Shown one piece after another: positions 32,767-41,686 of a DNA stretch of 64,000 nucleotides. The notes beneath the pieces were generated by a model, which saw only the letters and a program-made list of their open reading frames with translations, was not told the origin of the DNA and did not search any database. Numbering within the stretch: the first letter of the stretch is position 1; each line of letters opens with the position of its first letter. The stretch is from Novosphingobium sp. G106 (GTDB lineage: Bacteria > Pseudomonadota > Alphaproteobacteria > Sphingomonadales > Sphingomonadaceae): the NCBI RefSeq assembly GCF_019075875.1, contig NZ_JAHOOZ010000001.1, positions 2,914,001-2,978,000 on the forward strand. The letters run 5' to 3'. A program made the position numbers and the translations under genes.

Positions 32767-33765
32767 TCAAGCGACGACCTGGTCGATCCGGCCGAAGATC
32801 GAGGCGCCGGCATCGTCGAGCATCTCGATCGTCACCCGGTCGCCGCGGCGCAGGAACGGGGTCTTCGGGACGCCATCAGCGATCGTCTCGATCATGCGGA
32901 TTTCGGCGATGCAGCTATAGCCGCGCCCGCCTTGCTCGACCGGCTTGCCCGGACCGCCGCCGGCTCCGCGGTTCGAGACAGTGCCCGAGCCGATGACCGT
33001 CCCCGCCGCCAGCGGCCGCGTCCTCGCGGCATGAGCGACGAGATCGGCCAGGCTGAACGTCGCATCCTCGCCCGCCTCGGCGCGGCCGAAGGCCTCACCG
33101 TTGAGATCGACCCGCAGCGACCGGTGCAGCCTGCCCTTGCGCCAGGCATCGCCCAACGCATCGGGAGTCACCGCCGCGGGCGAAAAGGCGGACGAAGGCT
33201 TGGACTGGAAGAAGCCGAAACCCTTGGCCAATTCGTTCGGGATCAGGTTGCGCAGCGAGACGTCGTTGCACAGCAGTACGAGCTTGATGTGACCGAGCGC
33301 GTCGGCGGACGAAACTCCCATAGGCACGTCGTCGGTGATCACCGCGATCTCGCCCTCGCAGTCGCAGCCCCAGGCCTCGTCAGCGAGCGGGATCGCCTCG
33401 CGCGGGGCGAGGAAGCTGTCCGAGCCGCCCTGGTACATCAGCGGGTCGGTGTAGAAGCTCGCCGGCACTTCGGCACCGCGCGCCTTCCGCACCAGTTCGA
33501 CGTGGTTGATATAGGCGCTGCCGTCGGCCCACTGGTAGGCACGAGGCAGGGGGGAAGCACAGTTCTCTTCGAAGAAGTGCTCGCCGAAAGTCGGCTCGTT
33601 TTCGAGCCGGGCGTGGACCTCGCGCAGCGCCGGCTCCGCCGCTTCCCAGTCATCGAGCGCAGCCTGCAGTGTCGCGATGCCAGCCGGTGCGACGTAGCGC
33701 TTCAGGTCGTTCGACACGACCACCAGCCGCCCGTCCCGGCCGCCCTTGAGCGAAGCCAGCTTCAT
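32767..33765 (-). CDS. Fumarylacetoacetate hydrolase family protein
   Basis: 332 residues. FAH-fold metal-binding residues: Asp in SFYTDPLMYQGG, paired Glu in GCDCEGEIAVI, and Asp in LLCNDVSLRN; GSGTVSNRGAGG is the C-terminal active-site loop. Last gene of a five-gene operon (phhA, hppD, VOC, maiA, this gene), overlapping maiA by 4 bases (33762-33765). Cleaves fumarylacetoacetate to fumarate and acetoacetate, the last tyrosine degradation step. Shorter than the classical eukaryote-type FahA (about 420), matching the common bacterial short form. Confidence 0.92.
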   Translation of the reverse strand: MKLASLKGGRDGRLVVVSNDLKRYVAPAGIATLQAALDDWEAAEPALREVHARLENEPTFGEHFFEENCASPLPRAYQWADGSAYINHVELVRKARGAEVPASFYTDPLMYQGGSDSFLAPREAIPLADEAWGCDCEGEIAVITDDVPMGVSSADALGHIKLVLLCNDVSLRNLIPNELAKGFGFFQSKPSSAFSPAAVTPDALGDAWRKGRLHRSLRVDLNGEAFGRAEAGEDATFSLADLVAHAARTRPLAAGTVIGSGTVSNRGAGGGPGKPVEQGGRGYSCIAEIRMIETIADGVPKTPFLRRGDRVTIEMLDDAGASIFGRIDQVVA

Positions 33766-34403
33766 GCGCCGCCTCCGCTATCGGGCTGGTTGTCGGGATG
33801 CGCACGCACGAAAGCCGGAAGTTCGAGGCAGGCGCTCTCGATCCGCCGCATCCACGGCATGTCCGACAGGTCGAAATGGAACCGCCGCGCGTTGTAGAGC
33901 TGCGGAATCAGCACGCATTCGAACAAGCCCGGCGCGCCGAACAGGAAATCGCCGACGCCGCGGTCGGCCAGCCGCTGCTCGACCCCGCCCAGCGTCTTGG
34001 CCAGCCAGTGGTGATACCAGCGCTCGACCCCGGCCTTGTCCTGCCCGTACTCGTCGCGCAGATATTGCAGCACCGGCGAATTGAGCGGCCCGTGCAGTTC
34101 GGTGGCGATGGCATAGGCGAGTTCGCGCGCAACGAAGCGCTGGTCCCCGTCGCCGGACAGGAAGGGCGGATCGGGATAGCGCTCATCGAGCCATTCGAGG
34201 ATCGGCATCGACTGGGCATAGAACCGCCCGTCGACTTCGAGTGCCGGTACACCGGCGAAGGGGTTCTTGCCGCGATAGGCCTCGCCGCGCTGTTCCTGGG
34301 CGACGATGTCTACCGGCACGGTCTCGTAGTCGAGGCCCTTGAGATTGAGCCCGATGCGGACGCGGTAGCTCGTCGAGCTGCGGTGATAGGCGTGGAGACG
34401 CAC
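33762..34403 (-). CDS. maiA: Maleylacetoacetate isomerase (zeta-class GST)
   Basis: 213 residues. N-terminal thioredoxin fold with the zeta-class glutathione motif YHRSSTSYRVRIGLNLKG (Ser-Ser-x-Ser), then NPFAGVPALEVDGRFYAQSMPILEWLDE (split: NPFAGVPALEVDG, AQSMPILEWLDE) and an all-helical C-terminal domain. Converts maleylacetoacetate to fumarylacetoacetate with glutathione. Starts one base after the VOC gene stop (34404) and overlaps the next gene. Context confirms the assignment. Confidence 0.94.
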   Translation of the reverse strand: MRLHAYHRSSTSYRVRIGLNLKGLDYETVPVDIVAQEQRGEAYRGKNPFAGVPALEVDGRFYAQSMPILEWLDERYPDPPFLSGDGDQRFVARELAYAIATELHGPLNSPVLQYLRDEYGQDKAGVERWYHHWLAKTLGGVEQRLADRGVGDFLFGAPGLFECVLIPQLYNARRFHFDLSDMPWMRRIESACLELPAFVRAHPDNQPDSGGGA

Positions 34404-34964
34404 TCAGCCTTTCCCCTCTTCGGCGGCGATCTTCTCATGCAGCCAAGCCGCGTGGCGCGGCGCTTTCTTGGTCCGCGACCATTCCTCCAGCATATCGGGA
34501 GCGACGCGGTGCAATTCGCTCATCTGATCTTCGGTGCAGATGTCGCAGGCGAGTTCGAGCCGGTGGCCGTTGGGATCGAAGAAGTAGATCGACTTGAAGA
34601 TGCCGTGGTGGACGGGGCCAAGCACTTCGAGCCCGCGCGCCTCGGCCCGCGCCTTGGCGGCGAGCAGGCCGTCCATGCCGTCCACCTTGAAGGCGATGTG
34701 CTGGACCCAGGCCGGCGTCGCCTCGTCGCGACCCATGTCGGGCGAGTTGGGCAGCTCGAAGAAGGCCAGGACATTACCGCCGCCGGCATCGAGGAACACA
34801 TGCATGTAGGGATCGGGCGCGCCGGTGGAAGGCACTTTGTCCTCGGCGATGGCGAGCTTGAAATCCATGCCGAGCACGTCCTGGTAGAACTCGACCGTCT
34901 CGCGTGCGTCGCGGCAGCGGTAGGCGACGTGGTGGATGCCGCCGAGTTTTGGCATGTCGCTCAT
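34404..34964 (-). CDS. VOC (glyoxalase/extradiol dioxygenase-like) family protein
   Basis: 186 residues: one vicinal-oxygen-chelate domain (residues about 8-140) plus a helical, charged tail. Candidate metal ligands are present: His in GGIHHVAYR, Glu in LAFFELPN, His in WVQHIAFKV and Glu in GHRLELACD, so the site looks complete. It lies between hppD (4-base overlap) and maiA (adjacent), exactly where homogentisate ring cleavage is needed. A normal homogentisate dioxygenase (cupin-type HmgA) is absent from the operon. It may be a ring-cleaving enzyme or an accessory hydrolase/glyoxalase; the former is inference. Confidence 0.85.
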   Translation of the reverse strand: MSDMPKLGGIHHVAYRCRDARETVEFYQDVLGMDFKLAIAEDKVPSTGAPDPYMHVFLDAGGGNVLAFFELPNSPDMGRDEATPAWVQHIAFKVDGMDGLLAAKARAEARGLEVLGPVHHGIFKSIYFFDPNGHRLELACDICTEDQMSELHRVAPDMLEEWSRTKKAPRHAAWLHEKIAAEEGKG

Positions 34965-36043
34965 GATGCCTTCTCTCCGATCACGCCGCGCTTGACCTGG
35001 TCGCGCTCGATGGACTCGAACAGTGCGGTGAAATTGCCTTCGCCGAAACCCTCGTCGCCACGGCGCTCGATGAATTCGAAGAAGACCGGGCCGACTGTCG
35101 GCTGGGCGAAAATCTGCAGCAGCAGCCGCGGTTTGCCGCCTTCAGTCGTCCCGTCGAGCAGGATGCCGCGCGTCTTCAGCGCGCCCGCATCAGCGCCGTG
35201 ATCGGGCAGGCGCTCGCCCAGCATCTCGTAGTACGTCTCGGGCGGCGGCGCCATGAAGGGGACGCCCGACTGCTTGAGCCGGTCCCAGGTCGCCACCAGA
35301 TCGTCGCAGATCAGCGCGATGTGCTGGATACCTTCGCCGTTGAAGCTGCGCAGGAATTCCTCGATCTGACCCTTACCGCCCTCACCCTCCTGGTTGAGCG
35401 GGATGCGGATATTGCCGTCGGGCGCGGTCAGCGCCTGCGAGGTCAGGCCGGTATATTCACCCTTTATGTCGAAATGGCGGATCTCGCGGAAATTGAACAG
35501 TTTCTCGTAGTAGTCGGCCCAATAGGCCATGCGGCCGCCATAGACGTTGTGCGTCAGGTGATCGATCAGCTTGAGCCCGGCGCCGGCGGGATTGCGCTCG
35601 GCGCCGTCGATGTACCGAAAGTCGATATCGTAGATCGACGGCACGTCACCGTAGCGATCGATCAGGTAGATGATCGCATTGCCGATCCCGCGGATCGCCG
35701 GGAGGCGCAGCTCCATCGGCCCGGTCTCGACCAGAACCGGCTCGGCATTGCGGCGCAGCAGCTCGGCATAGGCATAGTGCGCGTCGCGGACGCGGAAGGC
35801 CATGCCGCAGGCACTCGGCCCATGCTCACGCGAGAAGAACCAGGCGGGGGACTGCGGCTCGTAATTGGTGATGAAGTTGATTTCGCCCTGCCGCCAGACC
35901 TCGACATCCTTCGAACGGTGGCGGGCGACGCGCGAAAAGCCCATCGCCGCGAATACAGGTTCGAGCACGCCCTTCTCGGGCGCGGAGAATTCGACGAATT
36001 CGAAGCCGTCGAGGCCGATCGGATTGTCGAACAGATCGCTCAT
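34961..36043 (-). CDS. hppD: 4-hydroxyphenylpyruvate dioxygenase
   Basis: 360 residues, normal for bacterial HPPD. Two VOC-type domains; iron ligands His in [11 protein letters not shown], His in [11 protein letters not shown] and Glu in [18 protein letters not shown] (split: [18 protein letters not shown]), plus the helix [14 protein letters not shown] at the C-terminus that gates the active site. Converts 4-hydroxyphenylpyruvate to homogentisate using O2. Its ATG (36043) overlaps the stop of phhA; its stop overlaps the VOC gene start. Confidence 0.96.
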   Translation of the reverse strand: MSDLFDNPIGLDGFEFVEFSAPEKGVLEPVFAAMGFSRVARHRSKDVEVWRQGEINFITNYEPQSPAWFFSREHGPSACGMAFRVRDAHYAYAELLRRNAEPVLVETGPMELRLPAIRGIGNAIIYLIDRYGDVPSIYDIDFRYIDGAERNPAGAGLKLIDHLTHNVYGGRMAYWADYYEKLFNFREIRHFDIKGEYTGLTSQALTAPDGNIRIPLNQEGEGGKGQIEEFLRSFNGEGIQHIALICDDLVATWDRLKQSGVPFMAPPPETYYEMLGERLPDHGADAGALKTRGILLDGTTEGGKPRLLLQIFAQPTVGPVFFEFIERRGDEGFGEGNFTALFESIERDQVKRGVIGEKAS

Positions 36044-36915
36044 GACTTTGCGTTCCCTCGGTAGGACCGGTCACCATCGTGAAACTCGCCAGCAGGCAGC
36101 GGCGGCGTCTCCCGCCACCGTTTATAGATCGGTCCGAAATCGAGGTCGACAAGCCCTTGCAGCAACTGCTCGAAGCTTTCGAGAACGAAGTAGCAGCTCT
36201 GGAAGCGGTCGATGTTATAGGCGGTGCGCATCACGCGAACCGGATCGAACAGCAGGCGCTGTACCTGCACGTCTTCGGTGCTGAACACCAGTTCGCCGGC
36301 CGAAGAGACGATCCCCGCACCGTAGGCCTTCAGGCCCTTCCCTTCATCGATCAGCCCGAATTCGACCGTGTACCAGTAGATCCGCGCGAGCATGTCTAGC
36401 GCGTCCATCGCAATCGCCCGCCGGCCGGCACCGCCATAGGCCTGCATGAAACTGGCGAAAGTCGGGTCGAGCAGCATCGGCACGTGACCGAAGAAGTCGT
36501 GGAAGATGTCGGGCTCGACCAGATAGTCGAGCTCGTGCTCCTCGCGGATCCAGTTGGTCACCGGGAAGCGGCGATTGGCCAGGTGATCGAAGAAGATGTC
36601 GTCCGGAATGAAACCGGGCACGGCGACGACCTGCCAGCCCGTCGCCGCGCGGAGCACGCGGCTCGTCTCGGCGAAATCGGGGATGCCCTCGGCGCAGTCG
36701 AGTGCGGCTAGGCCCGAGAGCACCTGCGGAGCAGCAAGCCGCTGCGCCAACGCGGTTTGGCGCGCATGGAGCCGGCGCCAGCGATCATGCATCTGGGGCG
36801 TATAGCGATCCCAGGCCTGGCCGATCGTATAGTCGGCCGCTGCGCCTTCGTAGTCACCGCGAAGGCTGCTTCCGCTGTTGGCGGAGGTCGGCTTCTCCAT
36901 ACCTGATGATACCAT
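36040..36915 (-). CDS. phhA: Phenylalanine 4-monooxygenase
   Basis: 291 residues from ATG 36915 ([10 protein letters not shown]); ATG 36900 ([10 protein letters not shown]) is equally possible. Pterin-dependent aromatic hydroxylase domain: [25 protein letters not shown] (split: [26 protein letters not shown]) with the two iron His, and [13 protein letters not shown] with the Glu ligand. No ACT regulatory domain, as in other bacterial enzymes. Hydroxylates Phe to Tyr with tetrahydrobiopterin/molybdopterin-type cofactor and feeds hppD via a transaminase not in this window. First gene of the operon; a TGAATCGG...CCGATTCA repeat overlaps its 5' end. Confidence 0.96.
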   Translation of the reverse strand: MVSSGMEKPTSANSGSSLRGDYEGAAADYTIGQAWDRYTPQMHDRWRRLHARQTALAQRLAAPQVLSGLAALDCAEGIPDFAETSRVLRAATGWQVVAVPGFIPDDIFFDHLANRRFPVTNWIREEHELDYLVEPDIFHDFFGHVPMLLDPTFASFMQAYGGAGRRAIAMDALDMLARIYWYTVEFGLIDEGKGLKAYGAGIVSSAGELVFSTEDVQVQRLLFDPVRVMRTAYNIDRFQSCYFVLESFEQLLQGLVDLDFGPIYKRWRETPPLPAGEFHDGDRSYRGNAKS

Positions 36916-36977
36916 GAATCGGCGCGAAGTTCCGACCCCGTGATACAGCTTATGTTGTCGGGCCGAAAACCGATTCA
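36915..36977. promoter_or_regulatory. Inverted repeat in the phhA divergent promoter
   Basis: TGAATCGG (36915-36922) and CCGATTCA (36970-36977) are perfect 8-base arms 47 bases apart; a nested pair CCGAC...GTCGG lies inside. The region separates phhA from the divergent isomerase gene at 36995. It could be a two-site operator with looping; the regulator is unknown. Confidence 0.4.
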
Positions 36978-36994
36978 GAGGGACAGGAAAACCG

Positions 36995-37807
36995 ATGCAT
37001 CCGCGCATGTCGATCGCCGCCAATTGCTTTCCCCGCGCAAGCTGGGCCGACCTAGCCGCGGCCTGGGCAGCACTGAAGGCCGAGCGCGTGGGTTTCCTGG
37101 ACATGCAGATCGCTGCCGATCCCAAGGCCGCCGCAGCGGTGCTGCGGGACGGCGGATATGCGCTGGAAACGGTGATCTACGACTTCATGCTGGGTCACCA
37201 GCTCGACTGTGATCCTGCCGTAATCGAAGTAGAACAGGCCAGGCTGTGCACCGCGATCGACCGTGCTGCCGCTCTGGGCGCCCGGTCGATCTTCATGGCC
37301 ACGGGCGGCCGCGGCGCATTGAGCTGGGAGCAGGCTGCCGAAAAGTTCGCCGCGGCGATCGCCCCCTGCCAGGCCCATGCCGAGCGAGCCGGTATCGCGC
37401 TGCTGATCGAAGGCACGCCAACGCTCTATGCCGACCTGAGCATCGCATTGTCCCTGCGCGATACCGTGGCCGTGGCCGAACTGGCCGACGTCGGCATCTG
37501 CCTCGACGTCTTCTCGTGCTGGACCGAGGGCGGGCTGCGCGAGACGATCCAGCGCGCAGTGCCGCGCTGCAAGCTGATCCAGATCGCCGACTTCGTACCC
37601 GGCGACCGCGCGCTTCCCGCGCGCGCAGTACCGGGCGACGGTGCGATCCCGATCCGGCGGATTATAGAATGGGCGTTGGAAGCGGGATACGAAGGCGTGT
37701 TCGACCTCGAACTGATCGGTCCGCGGATCGATGCCGAAGGCCATGTCGTGGCCGCTCGCCGCAGCGCCGAGGTGCTGGATGGAATTCTGCGCGAGCTGGG
37801 CGCCTAA
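36995..37807 (+). CDS. Sugar phosphate isomerase/epimerase-like TIM-barrel protein
   Basis: 270 residues from ATG 36995, with AGGA 9 bases upstream. AP-endonuclease-2-like TIM barrel (xylose isomerase-like superfamily): strand/ligand patterns GARSIFMATGG, GIALLIEGTP (metal Glu), VGICLDVFSCW (Asp), CKLIQIADFVPG (His position replaced, reading QIAD), PIRRIIEWALEAGYEGVFDLELIGP (split: PIRRIIEWAL, GVFDLELIGP). The usual metal His after the sixth strand (Q-x-H-x) appears as Q-I-A-D, so metal binding may be altered. Function unknown; hydroxypyruvate-isomerase or sugar-isomerase activity is only a family guess. The stop overlaps the convergent SDR stop. Confidence 0.8.
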   Translation: MHPRMSIAANCFPRASWADLAAAWAALKAERVGFLDMQIAADPKAAAAVLRDGGYALETVIYDFMLGHQLDCDPAVIEVEQARLCTAIDRAAALGARSIFMATGGRGALSWEQAAEKFAAAIAPCQAHAERAGIALLIEGTPTLYADLSIALSLRDTVAVAELADVGICLDVFSCWTEGGLRETIQRAVPRCKLIQIADFVPGDRALPARAVPGDGAIPIRRIIEWALEAGYEGVFDLELIGPRIDAEGHVVAARRSAEVLDGILRELGA

Positions 37808-38592
37808 CCTACACCCCGCTCCCAAACCGCCAGGCGCTCCTCATACACTGCGCGGATATCGGCAAGCGGGCGCCCAAGCAGAACGCGCAGCGGCGGATTT
37901 TCGGCGTCTATCACTTTCAGCAAGTCTAGGGCCAAATCCTTGGGGTCATTCCCTTTCCTCGCACCAACGCCGGACAGCAGCGCCCGCGGCCGCGCGTAGG
38001 CATCGAACTGCGGCTGATCGGATGCCGTGGGACGGGCGAAGCCGCTTTCCATATGTCCGGCCTGAACGATAGTGACCTTGATGCCGAGATGGCCGCTCTC
38101 CTGCGCCAGCGCCTCGCTCATACCTTCGATGCCCCATTTGGAGGCCTGGTAGACGCCGTTCATCGGCCAGGAGATCACCCCTCCGCCCGACGATATCTGC
38201 ACCACGTGCCCGCCGCCCTGCTCGCGCAGGATAGGCAGCGCGGCCTGGGTCACCCAGAGCGTGCCGAGCAGGTTGGTGTCGATCAGGTCGCGCGCCTCGG
38301 CCTCGGTTACTTCCTCGACCGCACCGATCAGGCTGCGCGCGGCGTTGTTGACGACGACGGCGATCCGCCCGAACCGCGCCTGCGCCGCTGTCAGTGCCGG
38401 CGCTGCTTCAGCGCGGTTGCGGATGTCGAGGCCCAGCGGCAGGACCCGCTCGCCATAGCGGTCGGCAAGATCGGCGACGTCCTCTAGTCGGCGGCTCGTC
38501 GCGGTCACCCGATCACCGCGGGCGAGTGCTGCCTCGGCAATCGCTCGGCCCAACCCGCGCCCTGCGCCCGTCACGAACCACGACTTGGTCAT
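37804..38592 (-). CDS. SDR family oxidoreductase
   Basis: 262 residues. Classical SDR: cofactor motif TGAGRGLGRA, VVNNAARSL, active-site Ser in QISSGGG and Tyr/Lys in YQASKWG. Arg/Ser after strand 2 (ATSRRLEDV) suggests NADP preference. Single gene, convergent with the isomerase-like gene and divergent from another SDR at 38653 across 60 bases. Substrate unknown. Confidence 0.92.
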   Translation of the reverse strand: MTKSWFVTGAGRGLGRAIAEAALARGDRVTATSRRLEDVADLADRYGERVLPLGLDIRNRAEAAPALTAAQARFGRIAVVVNNAARSLIGAVEEVTEAEARDLIDTNLLGTLWVTQAALPILREQGGGHVVQISSGGGVISWPMNGVYQASKWGIEGMSEALAQESGHLGIKVTIVQAGHMESGFARPTASDQPQFDAYARPRALLSGVGARKGNDPKDLALDLLKVIDAENPPLRVLLGRPLADIRAVYEERLAVWERGVG

Positions 38593-38652
38593 TTGCCACT
38601 CCCGTCTTTTGCCGACATGCTAGCGGCGAAGCACAAGCACGGGGAGAGGCGA

Positions 38653-39396
38653 ATGCAGGCGAGCGACATGACGGGCAAGGCAGCCCTGGTGACCGGCGCG
38701 AATGGCGACCTCGGCAGGGCCATCGCGCGCGAACTGGCCAGCGCGGGCGCTCAGGTGTGCCTCGTCGATCCCGATCGCGCGGCGCTGGAAGTGCTGGCCG
38801 CGGAGCTGGGCGGCAAGGCCGCGATCCATGCCGCCGAGGTCCGAGGCCGGGAGAACTGCCGCGCGGCGGTGGCAACCGCGGTCTCCGCTTTCGGCCGCCT
38901 CGACGCGCTGGTAAATGTCGCCAACGTCTTCGCCCCGGCGCAGAGCGGCGATATGGCCGAGGAGGACTGGGAAGCTACGCTCGCGGTCAACCTGTCGGCA
39001 CCGTTCTATCTGTTCCAGGCGGCGCTCCCGCACCTACTCGCAGCGAACGGTACGGTAACGAGCGTTGGCTCCTGCGCGGCCTTCATGGCCTCGCCGATGA
39101 CCGCCGCCTATACCGCCTCCAAGGCCGGGCTCGCGCAGATGACCAAGGCGCTGGCCAAGGAGTTCATCGAGCAGCCGATTCGCATCAACTACCTCGCGCC
39201 CGGCTCGATGTCGGTCGGTTCGGGCAATGCCGCGAAGATCCCGAGCAACGTCGACATGAGCAAGGTTCAGAAGCTTTCGCGCAACCTGATCGACGTAACT
39301 GAAGTGGCTGCAGTGGTCGGCTTTCTCGCTTCGGACGCCTCGGCCGGTTTCCACGGCGCCTGCATCTCGATGGACAACGGCCTCAGCCTGGGTTGA
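38653..39396 (+). CDS. SDR family oxidoreductase
   Basis: 247 residues from ATG 38653, with GGGGAGAGG 4 bases upstream; an upstream in-frame ATG at 38593 lacks a ribosome site. Motifs: VTGANGDLGRA, Asp after strand 2 (CLVDPDRAA, NAD preference), VNVAN instead of NNAG, catalytic Ser in SVGSCA and YTASKAG. Ends GACISMDNGLSLG, the usual SDR C-terminal strand. Substrate unknown. The 3' end overlaps the convergent GH130 gene by 14 bases. Confidence 0.92.
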   Translation: MQASDMTGKAALVTGANGDLGRAIARELASAGAQVCLVDPDRAALEVLAAELGGKAAIHAAEVRGRENCRAAVATAVSAFGRLDALVNVANVFAPAQSGDMAEEDWEATLAVNLSAPFYLFQAALPHLLAANGTVTSVGSCAAFMASPMTAAYTASKAGLAQMTKALAKEFIEQPIRINYLAPGSMSVGSGNAAKIPSNVDMSKVQKLSRNLIDVTEVAAVVGFLASDASAGFHGACISMDNGLSLG

Positions 39397-40519
39397 ACGC
39401 GCTTTTCGGAATGTGGGTGATCCGACAGGCGAGATCGGCCTCACCCGAAGCGACGATGAAATGGTCGCCGGCATCAACGATGCCCGTCGTGAAAACCACG
39501 TCGCGCACGTACATCAGCGCGTCGATCGGCGCGGTGAGCGCAGGGTTCGCTTCGAGCAGCGGCGCATGGTCGGTCGCCAGAACGCGCGACGGTTCCTCCG
39601 GATCGAGCAGCGACCAGTAGGTGCGATAGATGCCGACGATCTCCTTCGGCTCGACACCGTGCCAAAGCGTCAGCCAGCCGCGCCGGCCGGCTAGCTCGGT
39701 AAGGATCGGCGGCGTACCCCCGCCCATGCGCGCGGTGGCGACCGTGGCCGCATGCGGGCGAATACCGGGCTGGAGGCACGGCTGCCAGTGTCGGCAGTCG
39801 GGCGAACTGGCGAGGTTGATCGAGGGCCCCGCGCGCCATTCGCTGCCCGGCGGATAGGCGAAGTAGAGATCGCCGAGCGGCCGCGTCTGCGCCCAGTACT
39901 TGCCGCCGATCAGTCCCTCGAAGATCAGCATGTCCTTGTTCTGGTGATCGAGGACGATGCCCTCGAAGGTCCAGTCGAGCGCGTCGTCCGAACTGTAGAG
40001 CGTGGTCGAATGCCGCTCCGGACTGACCGAACAGGTCGTCATCCAGTAGCGCCCCTCGACCCGGCTGATCCGCGGGTCCTCGAGCCCATAGCATTGCCAG
40101 GAACCGGCGGGCGCCACAGCCCGGTCGTAATGGATTGCCACGATCCGCAGCTCATCGGGCGATATCTCGACCGGCAGCAGCCAGGACAGCGAGGTCAGCG
40201 CCATGATCTTCCAGCCGCCGCCCGGCAGCATGAACTTGCGCGGGTCGGCCGTGTCGGCCTGCTCGAGCGGCCAGCCGTCGAGGACGTAGCTGCTCTCGTC
40301 CCAGCGGATCGCATGGACCTTGCCGTCGAACACGGGCTCGCGCAGCGCTTCGGCGACACGGACCATCAGCAGCAGGTTGCCGTTGGGCAGTACCGTCAGC
40401 GCCGGATTGAATGCGCCGAGCACGTAAGTCTGGGCATCGAAATGGCCGGCCAGCGGCGATCGCGACAGGTCGATCATCGGCGGCGTGAGGATCAGCTGGT
40501 CGATCGGAAATCCAGTCAT
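39383..40519 (-). CDS. Glycoside hydrolase family 130-like protein
   Basis: 378 residues from ATG 40519 (MTGFPIDQLILTPP), with GGAG 7 bases upstream. Five-bladed beta-propeller pattern of GH130: GAFNPALTVLPNGNLLLMVRVAE (split: GAFNPALTVLP, NGNLLLMVRVAE), YGLEDPRISRVEGRYW (EDPR is typical), and DVVFTTGIVDAGDHFIV near the C-terminus. GH130 members are inverting phosphorylases or hydrolases of beta-mannosides. Here the exact activity cannot be decided; neighbouring genes give no glycan context. No signal peptide, so cytoplasmic. Confidence 0.82.
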   Translation of the reverse strand: MTGFPIDQLILTPPMIDLSRSPLAGHFDAQTYVLGAFNPALTVLPNGNLLLMVRVAEALREPVFDGKVHAIRWDESSYVLDGWPLEQADTADPRKFMLPGGGWKIMALTSLSWLLPVEISPDELRIVAIHYDRAVAPAGSWQCYGLEDPRISRVEGRYWMTTCSVSPERHSTTLYSSDDALDWTFEGIVLDHQNKDMLIFEGLIGGKYWAQTRPLGDLYFAYPPGSEWRAGPSINLASSPDCRHWQPCLQPGIRPHAATVATARMGGGTPPILTELAGRRGWLTLWHGVEPKEIVGIYRTYWSLLDPEEPSRVLATDHAPLLEANPALTAPIDALMYVRDVVFTTGIVDAGDHFIVASGEADLACRITHIPKSAFNPG

Positions 40520-40607
40520 GCGGGCGCTCCGTGTCTGGAGGACTAAGCGCATCTTGGCGCGGGTGGTTCCGCACGCCCAGTCAGGCGAAACGGAATACGA
40601 GCAGGCC

Positions 40608-41546
40608 TCAGCCCGCGGCGTCGACCGCAATCCGACAGACGACGCCCTCGCGCCGATAGTCGAGATCGACCTCGCGCAGCGGACCCGCCGGCGACAGCAG
40701 CCGGGCACCGAGGCCGGTCTCGGTCGGCGGACTCACCGGCGGCCCGCCCTGCTCTTCCCAGACCAGGGCGATCAGGGTGCCAGTCTTCGTCCAGGTAATG
40801 GCAACCCGCCCGCCGTCGACCGACAGGGCGCCATACTTCATCGCATTGGTGCCCAGTTCGTGCAGCGCCATCATCAGTTGCATTGCCGGTTCGCCGGCGA
40901 TCGCGCAGGCCGCCGGCCCGCTCGCCTGGATGGCCCAGGCCGGAAACGGCTGCATCGCCGCTTTCACCAGGTCGGCCATTTCGCAGGCTTCGACGATGCC
41001 CGATGCGAGCAGTTCGTTCGCTTTCGCCATGGCATCGAGCCGGCCCGAAAGGGTCTTGTAGAACTCGACCGGATCGGTCGAGCGTGACGCCCGCGAGGCT
41101 AACGCGCGAACGATCTGGAACGTGTTCTTGGTACGGTGCTGCAATTCGGCGTTGAAACCGCGAATCCTCTCGCTCTGAGCGTCGAGCTCGATGAAGGCCT
41201 GCCGCAGGATATGGCCAAGCACGATCATGAACGCAGCGATGAAGGCGAAGGCGCTCCACAACGAATAGTTCATGAAATTCGCCTCGAGCCGGGCATGCTC
41301 GCCGAACAGGCCGACCACGAAGGCGACGCTGGCGCAGGCCGCGATCACTGCATAGGGCCATTCGAGGAAGATCGCCGCCAGCACTACGACCGGTAGGAAG
41401 GTGACGAAGGGCGCGCCGTGCGCACCGCGGTCTGCGATCCAGCGCGCACCGGCCGCGATGAACAGGCCTCCGACGATGGCTGTAACCTGGAATACCGGGC
41501 TCTTCCGGGCCGCAATGGCGCGCCTGACAAGCCCGAACAGAGTCAT
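40608..41546 (-). CDS. HWE-family sensor histidine kinase (membrane)
   Basis: 312 residues. Membrane segments at about 22-38, 46-62, 64-82 and 92-112 form an MASE-like sensory module without a large periplasmic loop. The phosphoacceptor box is ELQHRTKNTFQIV (His about residue 136), followed by ALHELGTNAMKYGAL (N-box) and the W-x-E motif WEEQGGP, which define the HWE/HisKA_2 class. In alphaproteobacteria such kinases often feed the PhyR-EcfG general stress response or light responses. Orphan here: no response regulator beside it. It diverges from mtnA across 140 bases. Confidence 0.88.
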   Translation of the reverse strand: MTLFGLVRRAIAARKSPVFQVTAIVGGLFIAAGARWIADRGAHGAPFVTFLPVVVLAAIFLEWPYAVIAACASVAFVVGLFGEHARLEANFMNYSLWSAFAFIAAFMIVLGHILRQAFIELDAQSERIRGFNAELQHRTKNTFQIVRALASRASRSTDPVEFYKTLSGRLDAMAKANELLASGIVEACEMADLVKAAMQPFPAWAIQASGPAACAIAGEPAMQLMMALHELGTNAMKYGALSVDGGRVAITWTKTGTLIALVWEEQGGPPVSPPTETGLGARLLSPAGPLREVDLDYRREGVVCRIAVDAAG

Positions 41547-41686
41547 GATCGCGTGCCTTGATCCCCGCTTGGTCGAAAGTGAACATTTGGCAAGAGCGGC
41601 ACGAAGTCAACCGATGCGCAAAAACCGTCGAATTTCCGCGGGTTCGGCTTGACTGAAAGCGGCGAGAGACCGAACGGTGCACCTCG

